Shown: positions 16,287-25,970, counted from the stretch's first letter. The stretch: 34,414 nucleotides of DNA from an uncultured Clostridia bacterium (GCA_944389425.1 CALXMH010000014.1:1-34414), one strand, 5' to 3'. The notes: generated by a model from the sequence alone, not told the origin. A program made the numbers and translations.

Positions 16287-18098
16287 CTATTTTCTTGCCA
16301 TTCTTTCTCTTGTTTTTGTGTCTAATATTTTCTTTCTCAATCTAATATTTTTTGGTGTAACTTCAACTAGTTCATCCTCTGCTATAAATTCAATTGCTTT
16401 TTCTAGTGAGAATTGAATAGGTGGAACTAGTCTTAATGCATCGTCTGAGCCAGAAGCTCTTGTATTTGTTAAATGTTTTTCTTTACATACATTTATTGCA
16501 ATATCTTCGCTTCTTGAATTTAGTCCTACTATCATTCCTTCATATACTTCTGTTCCAGGTCCTATAAATAGTTCTCCTCTTTCTTGTGCATTATATAATC
16601 CATATGTTACAGCTGTTCCAGCTTCAAATGCTACTAGTGTTCCTCTAACTCTTGATGAAATTTCTCCTTTATATGGTTCATAGCAGTCGAATATGCTGTT
16701 CATTGTTCCATTTCCTTTTGTATCTGTCATAAATTCTGTTCTGTATCCAATTAAACCTCTTGCTGGGATTTTGAACTCTACTTTTGTATGTCCATCTTCT
16801 GCTGGTTCCATATTTATCATTTCACCTTTGCGTCTTCCAAGCTTTTCTATTACATTACCAATTGCATCATCTGGAACATTTACAACTAGTCTTTCAATTG
16901 GTTCACATTTTACTCCATCTATTTCTTTAAATATAACTTTTGGTCTAGAAACTAAAAGTTCAAAACCTTCTCTTCTCATAGTTTCAATAAGTACAGACAA
17001 GTGAAGTTCTCCTCTTCCAGATACTTCAAAGCTTTCGGCTCTATCTGTTTCTTTTACTCTTAAACTTACGTTTCTTTCCAATTCCTTAAATAGTCTATCT
17101 CTTATATGTCTAGATGTAACAAATTGTCCTTCTTTTCCAGCAAATGGTCCATCATTTACACTAAATGTCATAGATACTGTTGGTTCATCTATATCTACAA
17201 ATGGTATTTTTTCTGGATTATTTATATCACATATTGTATCTCCTATATTTATATCTTCAATTCCAGAAAGTGCTACAATATCACCTGCTGATGCTTGTTC
17301 AACTTCTACTTTTTTAAGTCCCATATATGTAAATAATTTAGCAACTTTACCATTTATTATTTTATCTTCACTTTTGCATACAGAAACAGGCATACCTAGA
17401 TTAATTTGTCCTCGTTCTATTCTTCCGACTGCTATTCTTCCTAAATAATCATCATAATCTATATTAGAAACTAAAAGTTGAGCAGGTCCGTCCATCTCAC
17501 ATGCTGGCGCAGATATTTTATCTATAATTGTTTCAAATATACAATTAACATTATCTAAATCTTCTTCTAAGCTCATTTTTGCAATTCCATTTTTTGCAGA
17601 TGCATATATTACAGGGAAGTCTAGTTGGTCATCATCTGCTCCTAGTTCTATAAATAGGTCTAGTACTTGGTCAACTACTTTTTCTGGATTTGCTCCTGGT
17701 CTATCTATTTTGTTTATAACAACAATTGGTTTTAAGTGAAGTGATAATGCTTTTTTTAAAACTTCTCTTGTTTGAGGCATTGCACCTTCAAATGCGTCTA
17801 CTAATAGTAAAACACCATCAACCATTTTTAAAACTCTTTCTACTTCTCCACCAAAATCAGCATGTCCTGGTGTATCTACTATATTTATTTTTATATCATT
17901 ATACATAACAGAAGTATTTTTAGAAAGAATTGTAATTCCTCTTTCTTTTTCCAAATCATTAGAATCCATCACTCTTTCTCTAACTTGTTCATTCTCTCTA
18001 AAAATATGGCTTTGTTTTAAAAGAGCATCTACTAATGTTGTTTTTCCATGATCAACGTGTGCTATTATTGCTACATTTCTAATTTTTGTATTGTTCAT
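16287..18098 (-). CDS. typA: Ribosome-associated GTPase BipA/TypA
   Basis: Translational GTPase that acts in 50S assembly and stress growth. It is 603 residues. G1 is AHVDHGKTTL (residues 13-22), G2 lies near RGITI (54-58), G3 is DTPGHAD (75-81) and G4 is NKID (129-132). Domains II and III follow, with FTYMGLKKVEVEQASAGDIV near 250 and the BipA-type GRGELHLSVLIETMRREGFE near 352. The BipA-specific C-terminal domain contains RGLIGYRTEFMTDTKGNG. The ATG follows AAAGGGGAAAG. It is within the plsC-typA-trmR run. Confidence 0.98.
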   Translation of the reverse strand: MNNTKIRNVAIIAHVDHGKTTLVDALLKQSHIFRENEQVRERVMDSNDLEKERGITILSKNTSVMYNDIKINIVDTPGHADFGGEVERVLKMVDGVLLLVDAFEGAMPQTREVLKKALSLHLKPIVVINKIDRPGANPEKVVDQVLDLFIELGADDDQLDFPVIYASAKNGIAKMSLEEDLDNVNCIFETIIDKISAPACEMDGPAQLLVSNIDYDDYLGRIAVGRIERGQINLGMPVSVCKSEDKIINGKVAKLFTYMGLKKVEVEQASAGDIVALSGIEDINIGDTICDINNPEKIPFVDIDEPTVSMTFSVNDGPFAGKEGQFVTSRHIRDRLFKELERNVSLRVKETDRAESFEVSGRGELHLSVLIETMRREGFELLVSRPKVIFKEIDGVKCEPIERLVVNVPDDAIGNVIEKLGRRKGEMINMEPAEDGHTKVEFKIPARGLIGYRTEFMTDTKGNGTMNSIFDCYEPYKGEISSRVRGTLVAFEAGTAVTYGLYNAQERGELFIGPGTEVYEGMIVGLNSRSEDIAINVCKEKHLTNTRASGSDDALRLVPPIQFSLEKAIEFIAEDELVEVTPKNIRLRKKILDTKTRERMARK

Positions 18099-18149
18099 TT
18101 CTATCTTTCCCCTTTATATCTTACAAATTTATAACTTAAATATTATATA

Positions 18150-18767
18150 CTAAACCTTCTCATTTGTCAATCTTACAACTTCGTCCATTACTTTTTTGGT
18201 TATCATATCTAATACTTCTTTATCGTTTTTCTTTCCAGCATATTCGGAAAAATCCATTGGTTTTCCTATATTAAATTTAATTTTTTTGAAAAACTTAAAT
18301 GAGCCTTGTATTCCAACTGGTATTATTTTTGTATTTGTTTTTAATGCTATTAGAGCAGCTCCATTATGCAATTTTTCTCCTTTTGCCATACCATTTCTTG
18401 TTCCTTCTGGGAATAATCCTAGTAATTTTCCATTTTTAAGAGCTTTAAATGCAAGTTTCATTGCATCTATATCACCTTTACCTCTTTTTATTGCAATTAC
18501 ATCAAAGGCTTCTCCAAGCCATCTAAAAAATCTATTTTTAAATAGTTCTTCTTTGGCTATAAATATAACTTCTCTTCTTAAACATAGTACAAGTGATGGT
18601 GCATCTAATGCATGTACATGGTTTGCACATATTATATAGCTTCCATCTTTTGGAATGTTTTTTTCTCCAACTTTTTTTGCTCTATATACAACTAATACTA
18701 GAAAATGTAAAAATGCTTTTACAATTTTTCTTTTAACTCTTTTATATGCATATTTTATTTTATCCAT
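18150..18767 (-). CDS. plsC: 1-acyl-sn-glycerol-3-phosphate acyltransferase
   Basis: Adds the second acyl chain in phosphatidic acid synthesis at the membrane. It is 205 residues. The catalytic NHxxxxD motif is NHVHALD (residues 49-55), and the glycerol-phosphate-binding motif is FPEGTR near 118. A basic N-terminus with one hydrophobic segment (AFLHFLVLVVY, 18-28) gives membrane attachment. The ribosome binding site AAAGGGG overlaps the end of cmk. The cmk-plsC pairing is common in Clostridia. Confidence 0.93.
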   Translation of the reverse strand: MDKIKYAYKRVKRKIVKAFLHFLVLVVYRAKKVGEKNIPKDGSYIICANHVHALDAPSLVLCLRREVIFIAKEELFKNRFFRWLGEAFDVIAIKRGKGDIDAMKLAFKALKNGKLLGLFPEGTRNGMAKGEKLHNGAALIALKTNTKIIPVGIQGSFKFFKKIKFNIGKPMDFSEYAGKKNDKEVLDMITKKVMDEVVRLTNEKV

Positions 18768-18773
18768 TCTAAA

Positions 18774-19448
18774 TTACCCCTTTACAAATTTTTCTTCTAT
18801 AATTTTTTCTATTTTATCTACAACTTCTTCTATTGAAAGATTTGTTGTGTCTATTACAGTTGCATCATCTGCAATTTTTAATGCTCCAATTTCTTTTTCT
18901 TTATCTTGCTTGTCTCTCATTTTTATATTTTCTAATACTTCCTCAAAACTTGTATTAATACCTTTTTCTATATTTTCTTCATATCGTCTTTCTGCTCTTT
19001 TTTCAGCTGAGGCATCTAAATATATTTTTACATTAGCATTTGGGAATACAAAAGTTCCAATATCTCTTCCATCTAATATCACATTTTTATTTTTTGCAAA
19101 TTCCCTTTGCCAATCAACCAATTTTAATCTAACCTCTGGTATAGAAGAAATTTGTGAAACAATATCTGTAACCTCTTTGTTTCTTATTTTATTAGATACA
19201 TCTCTTCCATTCAGTAAAAATATTGGATTACTATTTGTGCCTTGAATATCAATATTTATATTTTCTAATAATTTAATTATTTTTTCCTTATTTTCAATTT
19301 CTATATTATTTTCTAAAACATTCAAAGCTAAGCATCTATATGTCGCTCCTGTATCTATATTGCATAGATTAAATTTTTCTGCTATAAGCTTAGATACCGT
19401 TCCCTTCCCACTTCCTGCTGTTCCATCTATTGCTACAATAAAAGACAT
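18774..19448 (-). CDS. cmk: Cytidylate kinase
   Basis: Phosphorylates CMP and dCMP. It is 224 residues. The P-loop is IDGTAGSGKGTVSK (residues 7-20). The following NIDTGATYRCLALNVLE region binds substrate. The NMP-binding insert contains NGRDVSNKIR. The segment ILDGRDIGTFVFPNANVKIYL, split here as DGRDIGT then PNANVKIYLDAS, and a lid Arg pair (KRAERR) follow. The ATG comes after GGAGGTG, 11 bases after the P-loop/Asp23 gene. Confidence 0.97.
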   Translation of the reverse strand: MSFIVAIDGTAGSGKGTVSKLIAEKFNLCNIDTGATYRCLALNVLENNIEIENKEKIIKLLENINIDIQGTNSNPIFLLNGRDVSNKIRNKEVTDIVSQISSIPEVRLKLVDWQREFAKNKNVILDGRDIGTFVFPNANVKIYLDASAEKRAERRYEENIEKGINTSFEEVLENIKMRDKQDKEKEIGALKIADDATVIDTTNLSIEEVVDKIEKIIEEKFVKG

Positions 19449-19459
19449 AAAAGCACCTC

Positions 19460-20320
19460 CTAATTTCCTTCTTCTAGAACTTGTATTCCTTTTGCTACAA
19501 CATCTATATTTTCTACATTCATGGCTGTTAGTTTTTCAATTTCTTTTTTACATTTTGTTTTAAATTCTCTTAGACTTTCTAAAACATTATATCCATAAAC
19601 AATTATTACTTCCATATATACAGAAATGCCTTCTCCCATACTATCTATCCTAGTTTTAGAAACTTTATATATAGCATCTGATTTTAGTGCCATGTGTTCA
19701 GCTATTTGTCTAAAAACAGTATCTGATATTTTAAAATTACCTAAATAACTAAATGTTGGCCTAATTATAGATTTTTCAGAAATATATGGTTTATTTCCTG
19801 TTCCTTTTGATTTAAAAATTTGTAAAGGATCTAGTAAAAATCCAGAGAAATCTTTTTTTATTTCAAATGTTGGAACTGGTATAACATGCTTTCCTTCTGT
19901 TGTTCTAATTCTTCTTGCTGTTTCCATTTCTTCTTCTGTTGCGACTTCATCTATGTATATTATTTCACTTATTTCTGGTAAGCCTAAATTTTCTGCAATT
20001 TTCTTTACCATATTATCAGATGTGCCAAGTATTAAAATACTATTTGGTTTATATTGTCTTAATGCTTTTACGATTTCTGCTCTTTGTTCCGGTTTTGTAA
20101 ATAATGCTGCTTTTACTGTTTCTATTTTAGTTGGAGCTTTTTTAGCTGATGTTCCAGCAATAACTTCATTTTCGTTTATCAATAGTCCATCATCTATTAT
20201 AAAATCTATATTTCTTTCACTAGCAACTAGTTGCGCTCTGTAACTTTTGCCTGTTCCAGAAGGTCCAACAAAAGCATATACTTTTATTTTCTTTTCAAAT
20301 ATCAAATTATCTAATATCAT
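19460..20320 (-). CDS. P-loop ATPase fused to an Asp23/Gls24-like domain
   Basis: A 286-residue two-part protein. Residues 1-185 form a P-loop nucleotide-binding domain with Walker A GPSGTGKS (19-26). A second conserved segment is ILILGTSDNMVKKIAENLGL near 94-113. The C-terminal part (about 190-283) reads like an Asp23 (DUF322) domain: YLGNFKISDTVFRQIAEHMA, then SVYMEVIIVYGYNV, then NVENIDVVAKGIQV. Asp23 domains occur in envelope-stress and membrane-associated proteins. The function of the fusion is unknown to me. It lies 28 bases after the GT39-like gene and 11 before cmk, so it is probably cotranscribed. Confidence 0.85.
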   Translation of the reverse strand: MILDNLIFEKKIKVYAFVGPSGTGKSYRAQLVASERNIDFIIDDGLLINENEVIAGTSAKKAPTKIETVKAALFTKPEQRAEIVKALRQYKPNSILILGTSDNMVKKIAENLGLPEISEIIYIDEVATEEEMETARRIRTTEGKHVIPVPTFEIKKDFSGFLLDPLQIFKSKGTGNKPYISEKSIIRPTFSYLGNFKISDTVFRQIAEHMALKSDAIYKVSKTRIDSMGEGISVYMEVIIVYGYNVLESLREFKTKCKKEIEKLTAMNVENIDVVAKGIQVLEEGN

Positions 20321-20348
20321 TCTTTACACATCCTTTTCTAATAGTACT

Positions 20349-21923
20349 TTAATGCAAATAATATATATCACATGCATTCATTCTTTTTACATAATTCCAT
20401 TCTTCAAGCCCTGTAACATTTAATATCATTTCTATACATTCATCATTATTATTTCCCTCGTTTATAAATACACGTAATCCTTTTTCTAAATTTTTGTCTT
20501 TCAGAATTTCTTTAATATTCTCTTCACTTATAAGTTTTGAATCCATAATATAAGATTCATCTATTAGGCTAAATAAGTAAATATCATCCATAAATCGATT
20601 CATATCTTTGTTAAATATAAATATTGTTGGCATATCATGTGTATTCTTAATTTTATATACTATTCCTTTTAAATCTGGATATAGATATGTAATATTCCAA
20701 GATGTTATAATTGGTGTAATTAGCATAATACATAAAAGTGATGTTATAATTATAAAAATTGTTTTATCTTTAAAAACTCTTTCTAAAACCACTTTAAATG
20801 CATATATAAACAAAATAAAAATTAATGGACAAATTGGCATAATATATCTTATTTCTTTATATGGTGCTCCTAATGCAATTATTGTAAAATATATAAGTGT
20901 AGGTATTAAAATAATAGGTAAATATTTGTTTTTAAATTTAAATGTTATTTCTTTTTTCCTAACAATTTCATAAATAAATATACCTATAATAGCTAAAAGT
21001 ATAAATATTAATAATCCATTAAAAACATCCATTATGGTTATTCCAATATATTCACCAATACCGCTCCACATTGCTTTTATATCTGTTAAATTAGAAAGCA
21101 TGCCTTGCCCTCTATATCCCATAAAAATGTGTACAAAAGAATATGGAAAAATGATTAAAGAAATCACTCCTGAAATTGCCATACAAACAGTATATTTAAT
21201 AGCCATTTTATAGTTTTTGCTTGTCATATATTTTATCATAAAAATCACATATAAAACAAACAAGTAAACTAAATAATAGTAATGTGTTAAAGATCCAATT
21301 ACAATGCAAGCTCCCATTATAGAAAGGCTTTTTATATCTATATTCTCTTTTTCAAAATTTATAATATGTAAATATGTAATAATTGCAATATTTAGAGCAG
21401 TTAAAGCATACATTCTAGCTAAAATAACAGTTTCTAATGCAGAAACTGTAAGTCCCCCTGCAAAAGCAACTATTAATGCATAAATTTTGTTGCCAAACAA
21501 TTTATTTGCAATAAGATATATAAAAATTGTAATGCCTATATGAATAATAATATTTAAAATTATACCAGGCCAAACTGAAAAATGGTCTATGCTAAACATA
21601 TCAGCTATTCTTAGAAGCAAATAATAAAAAGGCGGATGAACATCATTTTTTTGATTTTCATAAACAGGCATCCAATTATCTTTTTCATCAGAATTAACAG
21701 TTAAATAATCATTATAATAATCCTTAGTATGCCAAGTATTGTAAAAATCTTCATTTGCTGTAATATCCAATTTATCATAATTAATTAATCCATACGAATA
21801 TCCCTCATCAATATGAATATAGGATTTTTGCATTCCAACTAAAAAATATATAATTGTTTGTATTGCAATAATCCCTATTAAAATTAATATAACAGTTTTC
21901 TTACTTAAATTTTTCTTAAACAC
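20349..21923 (-). CDS. GT39/ArnT-like membrane glycosyltransferase
   Basis: A GT-C fold enzyme that would use a polyprenyl-phosphate sugar donor on the outer face of the membrane. It is 524 residues. An N-terminal helix (9-29) is followed by the external loop motif HIDEGYSYG (37-45), whose Asp-Glu matches the catalytic acid position of the family. NDVHPPFYYLLLR near 93 is the classical second motif. About ten further hydrophobic helices follow, then a soluble C-terminal part from about residue 420. Translation starts at GTG (21923) after GGGG. The acceptor (protein, teichoic acid or polysaccharide) cannot be told. It is the first gene of the run to trmR. Confidence 0.85.
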   Translation of the reverse strand: MFKKNLSKKTVILILIGIIAIQTIIYFLVGMQKSYIHIDEGYSYGLINYDKLDITANEDFYNTWHTKDYYNDYLTVNSDEKDNWMPVYENQKNDVHPPFYYLLLRIADMFSIDHFSVWPGIILNIIIHIGITIFIYLIANKLFGNKIYALIVAFAGGLTVSALETVILARMYALTALNIAIITYLHIINFEKENIDIKSLSIMGACIVIGSLTHYYYLVYLFVLYVIFMIKYMTSKNYKMAIKYTVCMAISGVISLIIFPYSFVHIFMGYRGQGMLSNLTDIKAMWSGIGEYIGITIMDVFNGLLIFILLAIIGIFIYEIVRKKEITFKFKNKYLPIILIPTLIYFTIIALGAPYKEIRYIMPICPLIFILFIYAFKVVLERVFKDKTIFIIITSLLCIMLITPIITSWNITYLYPDLKGIVYKIKNTHDMPTIFIFNKDMNRFMDDIYLFSLIDESYIMDSKLISEENIKEILKDKNLEKGLRVFINEGNNNDECIEMILNVTGLEEWNYVKRMNACDIYYLH

Positions 21924-21962
21924 ATTATTACCCCTTTTATCTCAATATAACGCTTAGAGATA

Positions 21963-21971
21963 ATTATAACA
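21963..21971 (-). promoter_or_regulatory. Extended -10 promoter of the GT39-like gene
   Basis: TGTTATAAT on the minus strand is an extended -10 element (TG-N-TATAAT), 38 bases before the GTG. No good -35 is visible. Confidence 0.5.
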
Positions 21972-21997
21972 CAAAAAGAAAAATTACTCCATATTTT

Positions 21998-22056
21998 AAA
22001 AACAAAAAAGACGTAAAATAAGAATATTTTTCTCATTTTACGTCTTTTTTGTTTTT
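21998..22056 (-). terminator. Terminator after the GT2 gene, 22-bp stem
   Basis: Positions 21998-22019 are the exact inverse of 22035-22056, with core GACGTAAAAT/ATTTTACGTC, a 15-base loop and A/T-rich ends. It can work in both directions. Confidence 0.9.
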
Positions 22057-23293
22057 AAATCAATTCTTTTTCTACTTCACTAATAGAAATATTTCTAACA
22101 TGTTTAATTTTTTCCCATTTAATATCTCTCTTAATTAAACATTTGCAATTTATTAAAAGCCATGAGCCCATAAATATTGGATAAAGCAATAATCCTTTAA
22201 GCATTGGTTTAATTTTTCTTTTATCTAAAACCATTATCAATACAGCAGTAGCAATTGGAAGTAAAAATGTAGATATAAAATATCTTCCGTAATTAGCAAT
22301 AAGCTCTGCACCTGTCATTCCATTTGCTAGATATAATATTAAATTAACGGCTAGTAATAAAAATGTTACAAGCATCATTGGTATTCCAAGTATATAAAGG
22401 AAACCATCAAAATTCATTAAAGATTTATGTTCTTTAATTCCTGTTGCTAAATCCTTAGTATAATATTTCATACATTGAAGATGACCCACTGTCCATCTTG
22501 AACGTTGTGACCATGATTGTTTAAAATCAACTGGTTGCTCATCAAAAACTTTTGCGTCTATTGCCCATCCTAATTTTCTACCTTCTGCAATATTTTGAAG
22601 TGAAAACTCAATATCCTCTGTAAGAGTTTTAGTTTGCCATCCATTAGGTTTAATAACATCAAATTTAACCATAAAGCCTGTTCCATTTATAAGTGGAGAA
22701 AGTCCTAAATTGTATCTTGCTAAATGATAAAATCTATTCATTGTCCAATAGAAAATCGCATACCCTGCTGAAACCCAGCTATCTGTTGGATTTTTAATAT
22801 CTCTATACCCTTGGACAACTTCTTCACCTTGGCATAGCTTTTTATTCATATTTTTTATAAAATCTGGCATAACAATATTATCAGAATCAAATACACAAAA
22901 AGCATCGTAATCTGCATTTTCTTCAATTTTTTGTTTTAAAAACCATTGCATAGCATAGCCTTTTGTTTTTCTTGTTTCATCAAATCTTTCATAAACAATA
23001 GCTCCCGCATCTTTTGCAACTTTTGCAGTATTATCTGTACAATTATCTGCAATTACATAAATATCTAGTAATTCTTTTGGATAATCTTGTTTTTTCAAGC
23101 TATCAATTAAATTCGCAATAACTGTTTCTTCATTATGTGCAGGTATAATTGCCATAAATTTATGTTTTTTGTTTGTTAATAATGGTTTATCTTTTAACTT
23201 TACAAGTGAACACATACTAACAACAATTTGGTATAGCCAAAAAATTGTTACTACCCATATTAGTGCTTGTTGAAGTAGATATAAATATTTCAT
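22055..23293 (-). CDS. Processive family 2 glycosyltransferase
   Basis: Membrane polysaccharide synthase of the cellulose/hyaluronan/NodC type. It is 412 residues. An N-terminal membrane helix (7-29) is followed by the GT-A domain: FMAIIPAHNEE near 46, VIADNCTDNT near 79, FDSDNI near 135, TEDIEF near 229 and the processivity motif SQRSRW near 265. Three C-terminal membrane helices follow. A promoter with a 17-base spacer lies upstream and a strong terminator downstream, so it is transcribed alone. No partner (c-di-GMP domain, deacetylase) is adjacent; the product is unknown. Confidence 0.93.
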   Translation of the reverse strand: MKYLYLLQQALIWVVTIFWLYQIVVSMCSLVKLKDKPLLTNKKHKFMAIIPAHNEETVIANLIDSLKKQDYPKELLDIYVIADNCTDNTAKVAKDAGAIVYERFDETRKTKGYAMQWFLKQKIEENADYDAFCVFDSDNIVMPDFIKNMNKKLCQGEEVVQGYRDIKNPTDSWVSAGYAIFYWTMNRFYHLARYNLGLSPLINGTGFMVKFDVIKPNGWQTKTLTEDIEFSLQNIAEGRKLGWAIDAKVFDEQPVDFKQSWSQRSRWTVGHLQCMKYYTKDLATGIKEHKSLMNFDGFLYILGIPMMLVTFLLLAVNLILYLANGMTGAELIANYGRYFISTFLLPIATAVLIMVLDKRKIKPMLKGLLLYPIFMGSWLLINCKCLIKRDIKWEKIKHVRNISISEVEKELI

Positions 23294-23335
23294 ATTAACC
23301 TCTTTCCTTTTTATCTATTTTATTACACTTTTAAT

Positions 23336-23364
23336 ATTATATGACAAATTTTATAAAATTTCAA
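23336..23364 (-). promoter_or_regulatory. Promoter of the GT2 gene
   Basis: TTGAAA (23364-23359), a 17-base spacer and TATAAT (23341-23336) on the minus strand. Confidence 0.75.
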
Positions 23365-23397
23365 TAGTTTAAAATATTTTTAAGAATTGTTAAAAAA

Positions 23398-25500
23398 TTA
23401 CTCCTCAATGTCCTTTCTAGTTAGGTTAATTCTTCCTTGATGGTCAATTTCGTATACTTTAACAGTAATTTTATCTCCAATTTTCAAAGCATCCTCAATC
23501 TTTTCTACTCTTTCTTTTGAAATCTTAGAAATATGTAGTAATCCTTCTTTTCCTGCTCCAAGACTTACAAAAGCTCCAAATGGCATTAATTTTGTTACAG
23601 TTCCTAAATAAGTTCCTCCAACTACAATTTCTCTTGTAATATCTTCTACAATTTCTTGCGCTCTTTTTCCACTTTCTGCATCTTGTGAATATATAAACAC
23701 ATTTCCGTCTTCTTCTATATCCATTTTAACGCCAGTTTCTTCAATTATTTTGTTTATAACTTTTCCGCCTGTTCCAATTACATCTTTAATTTTATCTGGA
23801 TTAATTTGCATATTAATAATTTTAGGAGCATATTTAGAAATTTCTTTTCTTGGCTCAGCTATTTGTTTAAGCATTACTTCATCTAAAATATAGTTTCTTG
23901 CTTTATGTGTTCTTGCAAATGCTTCCTCTATGATTTCATAAGACAATCCCTCTACTTTAATATCTACTTGTATAGCAGTAATACCGTTTTTTGTTCCTGC
24001 AACTTTAAAATCCATATCTCCAAAGAAATCTTCCAAGCCTTGAATATCTGTAAGCATTATATATTTGCTTGGGTCTTCTGGATCTGTTACTAATCCTGTT
24101 GAAATACCTGCAACAGGTCTTTTAATTGGCACGCCTGCATCCATTAGGGCAAGAGTACTTCCGCACACACTAGCTTGTGATGTAGAACCATTGGAACTTA
24201 AAACTTCTGATACAACTCTTATAGCATATGGGAATTCTTCTACTGATGGAATAACTGGTTCTAATGCTTTTTCTGCTAATGCACCGTGACCAATTTCTCT
24301 TCTTCCAGGGCTTTTAGAAGGTTTTGCTTCTCCTGTGCTATATCCTGGGAAATTATAATGATGCATATATCTTTTACTTTCTTCATTGTCTAATCCATCT
24401 AATATTTGTGCTTCACTTACCATACCAAGTGTTGCAACAGATAATACTTGTGTTTGTCCTCTTGTAAATAAAGCGCTACCATGTGTACGAGGAAGAACAC
24501 CAACTTCACATGATAATGGTCTAATTTCATCAATAGCTCTTCCATCTGGTCTTTTATGCTCTTTATAAATCATTTCTCTTACGCATTTTTTCTCTAATTT
24601 GTAAATAGAGTCTGCAATATCTGTTTTCTTTTCTTCAAGTTCTTCTTCACTTAATTTTTCTGCAAAATATGCCATAATATCTTCTGATATTTTTTCCATA
24701 TTTTCATCTCTTACAGTTTTATCTACTGCTTGTACATCTTGGTACATTCTGTCTTTAAAATTAGCTTCTACTTCTGCATAAACCTCTTCATTTACTGCAA
24801 AAGATTTGTATTCAAATTTTGGTTTTCCAATTTCTGCTTTCATATTAGAAATAAATTCACATATTTTCTTAATTTCAACATGTGCTTCTTTAATTGCAGC
24901 AAGCATAACATCATCTGGGATTTCATCTGCACCAGCTTCTATCATAGCTATCTTGTCCATTGTTCCTGCAACAGTTAAACGTAATTTACTTACTTTTCTT
25001 TGTGCTTCTGTTGGGTTAATAACTATTTTTCCATCTACATATCCAACATTAACAGAACCTGTTGGTCCTCCAAAAGGAATATCTGAAATGCTAAGAGCCG
25101 CTGATGATCCAATCATAGCACATATTTCTGGTGAATAATCTTGGTCAACAGATAAAACAAGTGCTGAAACACATACATCATTTCTAAAATCTTTTGGGAA
25201 AAGTGGTCTAATTGGTCTATCTATAACTCTTGAAGTTAAAATAGCTTTTTCACTTGGTTTCCCTTCTCTTTTTTGGAAACTGCCTGGAATTTTTCCAACA
25301 GCATATAATCTTTCTTCATAATCTACTGATAGTGGAAAGAAGTCTATTCCCTCTCTTGGCTCTTTTGAAGCTGTTACATTAACTAAAACGGCTGTATCTC
25401 CATATTTAACTAAACAACTTCCATTGGCAAGCCCTGCCATTTTTCCTGTTTCAATAGTTAGTGGTCTCCCTGCTAACTCCATAGTGTAAGATTTAAACAT
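23398..25500 (-). CDS. pnp: Polyribonucleotide nucleotidyltransferase (PNPase)
   Basis: Phosphorolytic 3'-5' exoribonuclease. The ATG at 25500 (MFKSYTMELAGRPL) follows GGAGGTATTT; a GUG-like extension before it lies inside that site. It is 700 residues. The first RNase PH domain has IDFFPLSVDYEERLYAVGKI. The second carries the catalytic region from KRPDGRAIDEIRPL to SNGSTSQASVCGSTLALMDAG and DFFGDMDFKVAGT. A KH domain (IGTGGKVINKIIEETGV) and an S1 domain (LGTVTKLMPFGAFVSL) close the protein. It lies 188 bases downstream of rpsO, with a structured gap between them. Confidence 0.98.
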   Translation of the reverse strand: MFKSYTMELAGRPLTIETGKMAGLANGSCLVKYGDTAVLVNVTASKEPREGIDFFPLSVDYEERLYAVGKIPGSFQKREGKPSEKAILTSRVIDRPIRPLFPKDFRNDVCVSALVLSVDQDYSPEICAMIGSSAALSISDIPFGGPTGSVNVGYVDGKIVINPTEAQRKVSKLRLTVAGTMDKIAMIEAGADEIPDDVMLAAIKEAHVEIKKICEFISNMKAEIGKPKFEYKSFAVNEEVYAEVEANFKDRMYQDVQAVDKTVRDENMEKISEDIMAYFAEKLSEEELEEKKTDIADSIYKLEKKCVREMIYKEHKRPDGRAIDEIRPLSCEVGVLPRTHGSALFTRGQTQVLSVATLGMVSEAQILDGLDNEESKRYMHHYNFPGYSTGEAKPSKSPGRREIGHGALAEKALEPVIPSVEEFPYAIRVVSEVLSSNGSTSQASVCGSTLALMDAGVPIKRPVAGISTGLVTDPEDPSKYIMLTDIQGLEDFFGDMDFKVAGTKNGITAIQVDIKVEGLSYEIIEEAFARTHKARNYILDEVMLKQIAEPRKEISKYAPKIINMQINPDKIKDVIGTGGKVINKIIEETGVKMDIEEDGNVFIYSQDAESGKRAQEIVEDITREIVVGGTYLGTVTKLMPFGAFVSLGAGKEGLLHISKISKERVEKIEDALKIGDKITVKVYEIDHQGRINLTRKDIEE

Positions 25501-25512
25501 AAATACCTCCAT

Positions 25513-25688
25513 ATATTTTATATTAAGATATGTAAAGGGTTGTGATTAGTAACCTCTACTAAAAAGCTATTTAGTGCCTCTTAGTACAAGCTACTTAATC
25601 TTATGCACCTACACATATCTTTTAAACTTAAACATTAACAGGACAGGGCGACTCAAAAAATTAGTCGCTTCTGCCCTGCTTTTTTTAA
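25513..25688 (-). promoter_or_regulatory. rpsO-pnp intergenic leader with RNA secondary structure
   Basis: A stem near 25644-25678 (GCGACT/AGTCGC with an outer CAGG/CCTG) follows the rpsO stop with no minus-strand U-run, so transcription probably continues into pnp. A second structure brackets 25544-25600: GATTA-(A)-GTAG pairs with TTAC-TAATC around an inner hairpin with loop TAGCTT. TAGTACAAGC (25582-25591, plus strand) recurs in the rpsO leader. RNase III processing or autoregulation is known for the rpsO-pnp region in other bacteria; here it is inference. Confidence 0.5.
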
Positions 25689-25952
25689 TTATTTTCTTAA
25701 AGATAATTTTTGAGCTATTTCTCTATATCTTTCAAGATCTTTTTTAGCTAAATAGTTAAGTAAATTTCTTCTTTTACCAACCATTTTTAAAAGTCCTCTT
25801 CTTGAATGATTATCTTTCTTGTGAACTTTTAAATGTTCAGTTAACTCATTAATTCTCTCAGTTAAAAGAGCAATTTGAACCTCTGGAGAACCAGTGTCAT
25901 TTTCTTCTCTTTTATAAGTATTAATAATTTCTTGTTTTCTTTCCTTTGTCAT
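25689..25952 (-). CDS. rpsO: 30S ribosomal protein S15
   Basis: Primary 16S rRNA-binding protein of the small-subunit platform. It is 87 residues from the ATG at 25952 ([13 protein letters not shown]), which follows GGGAGGTG; the family is normally 88-89. Signature segments are [17 protein letters not shown] and [20 protein letters not shown]. It has its own promoter (26056-26084) and a leader of about 100 bases with a six-base-pair hairpin at 26021-26037. pnp follows, as in most bacteria. Confidence 0.98.
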   Translation of the reverse strand: MTKERKQEIINTYKREENDTGSPEVQIALLTERINELTEHLKVHKKDNHSRRGLLKMVGKRRNLLNYLAKKDLERYREIAQKLSLRK

Positions 25953-25970
25953 AATTGGTACACCTCCCAT

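Noticed and set aside
19315-25138. Long plus-strand frames opposite cmk, the P-loop gene, GT39 and pnp
   Set aside because: They are antisense shadows of well-supported minus-strand genes, with no ribosome binding sites and no recognisable domains.
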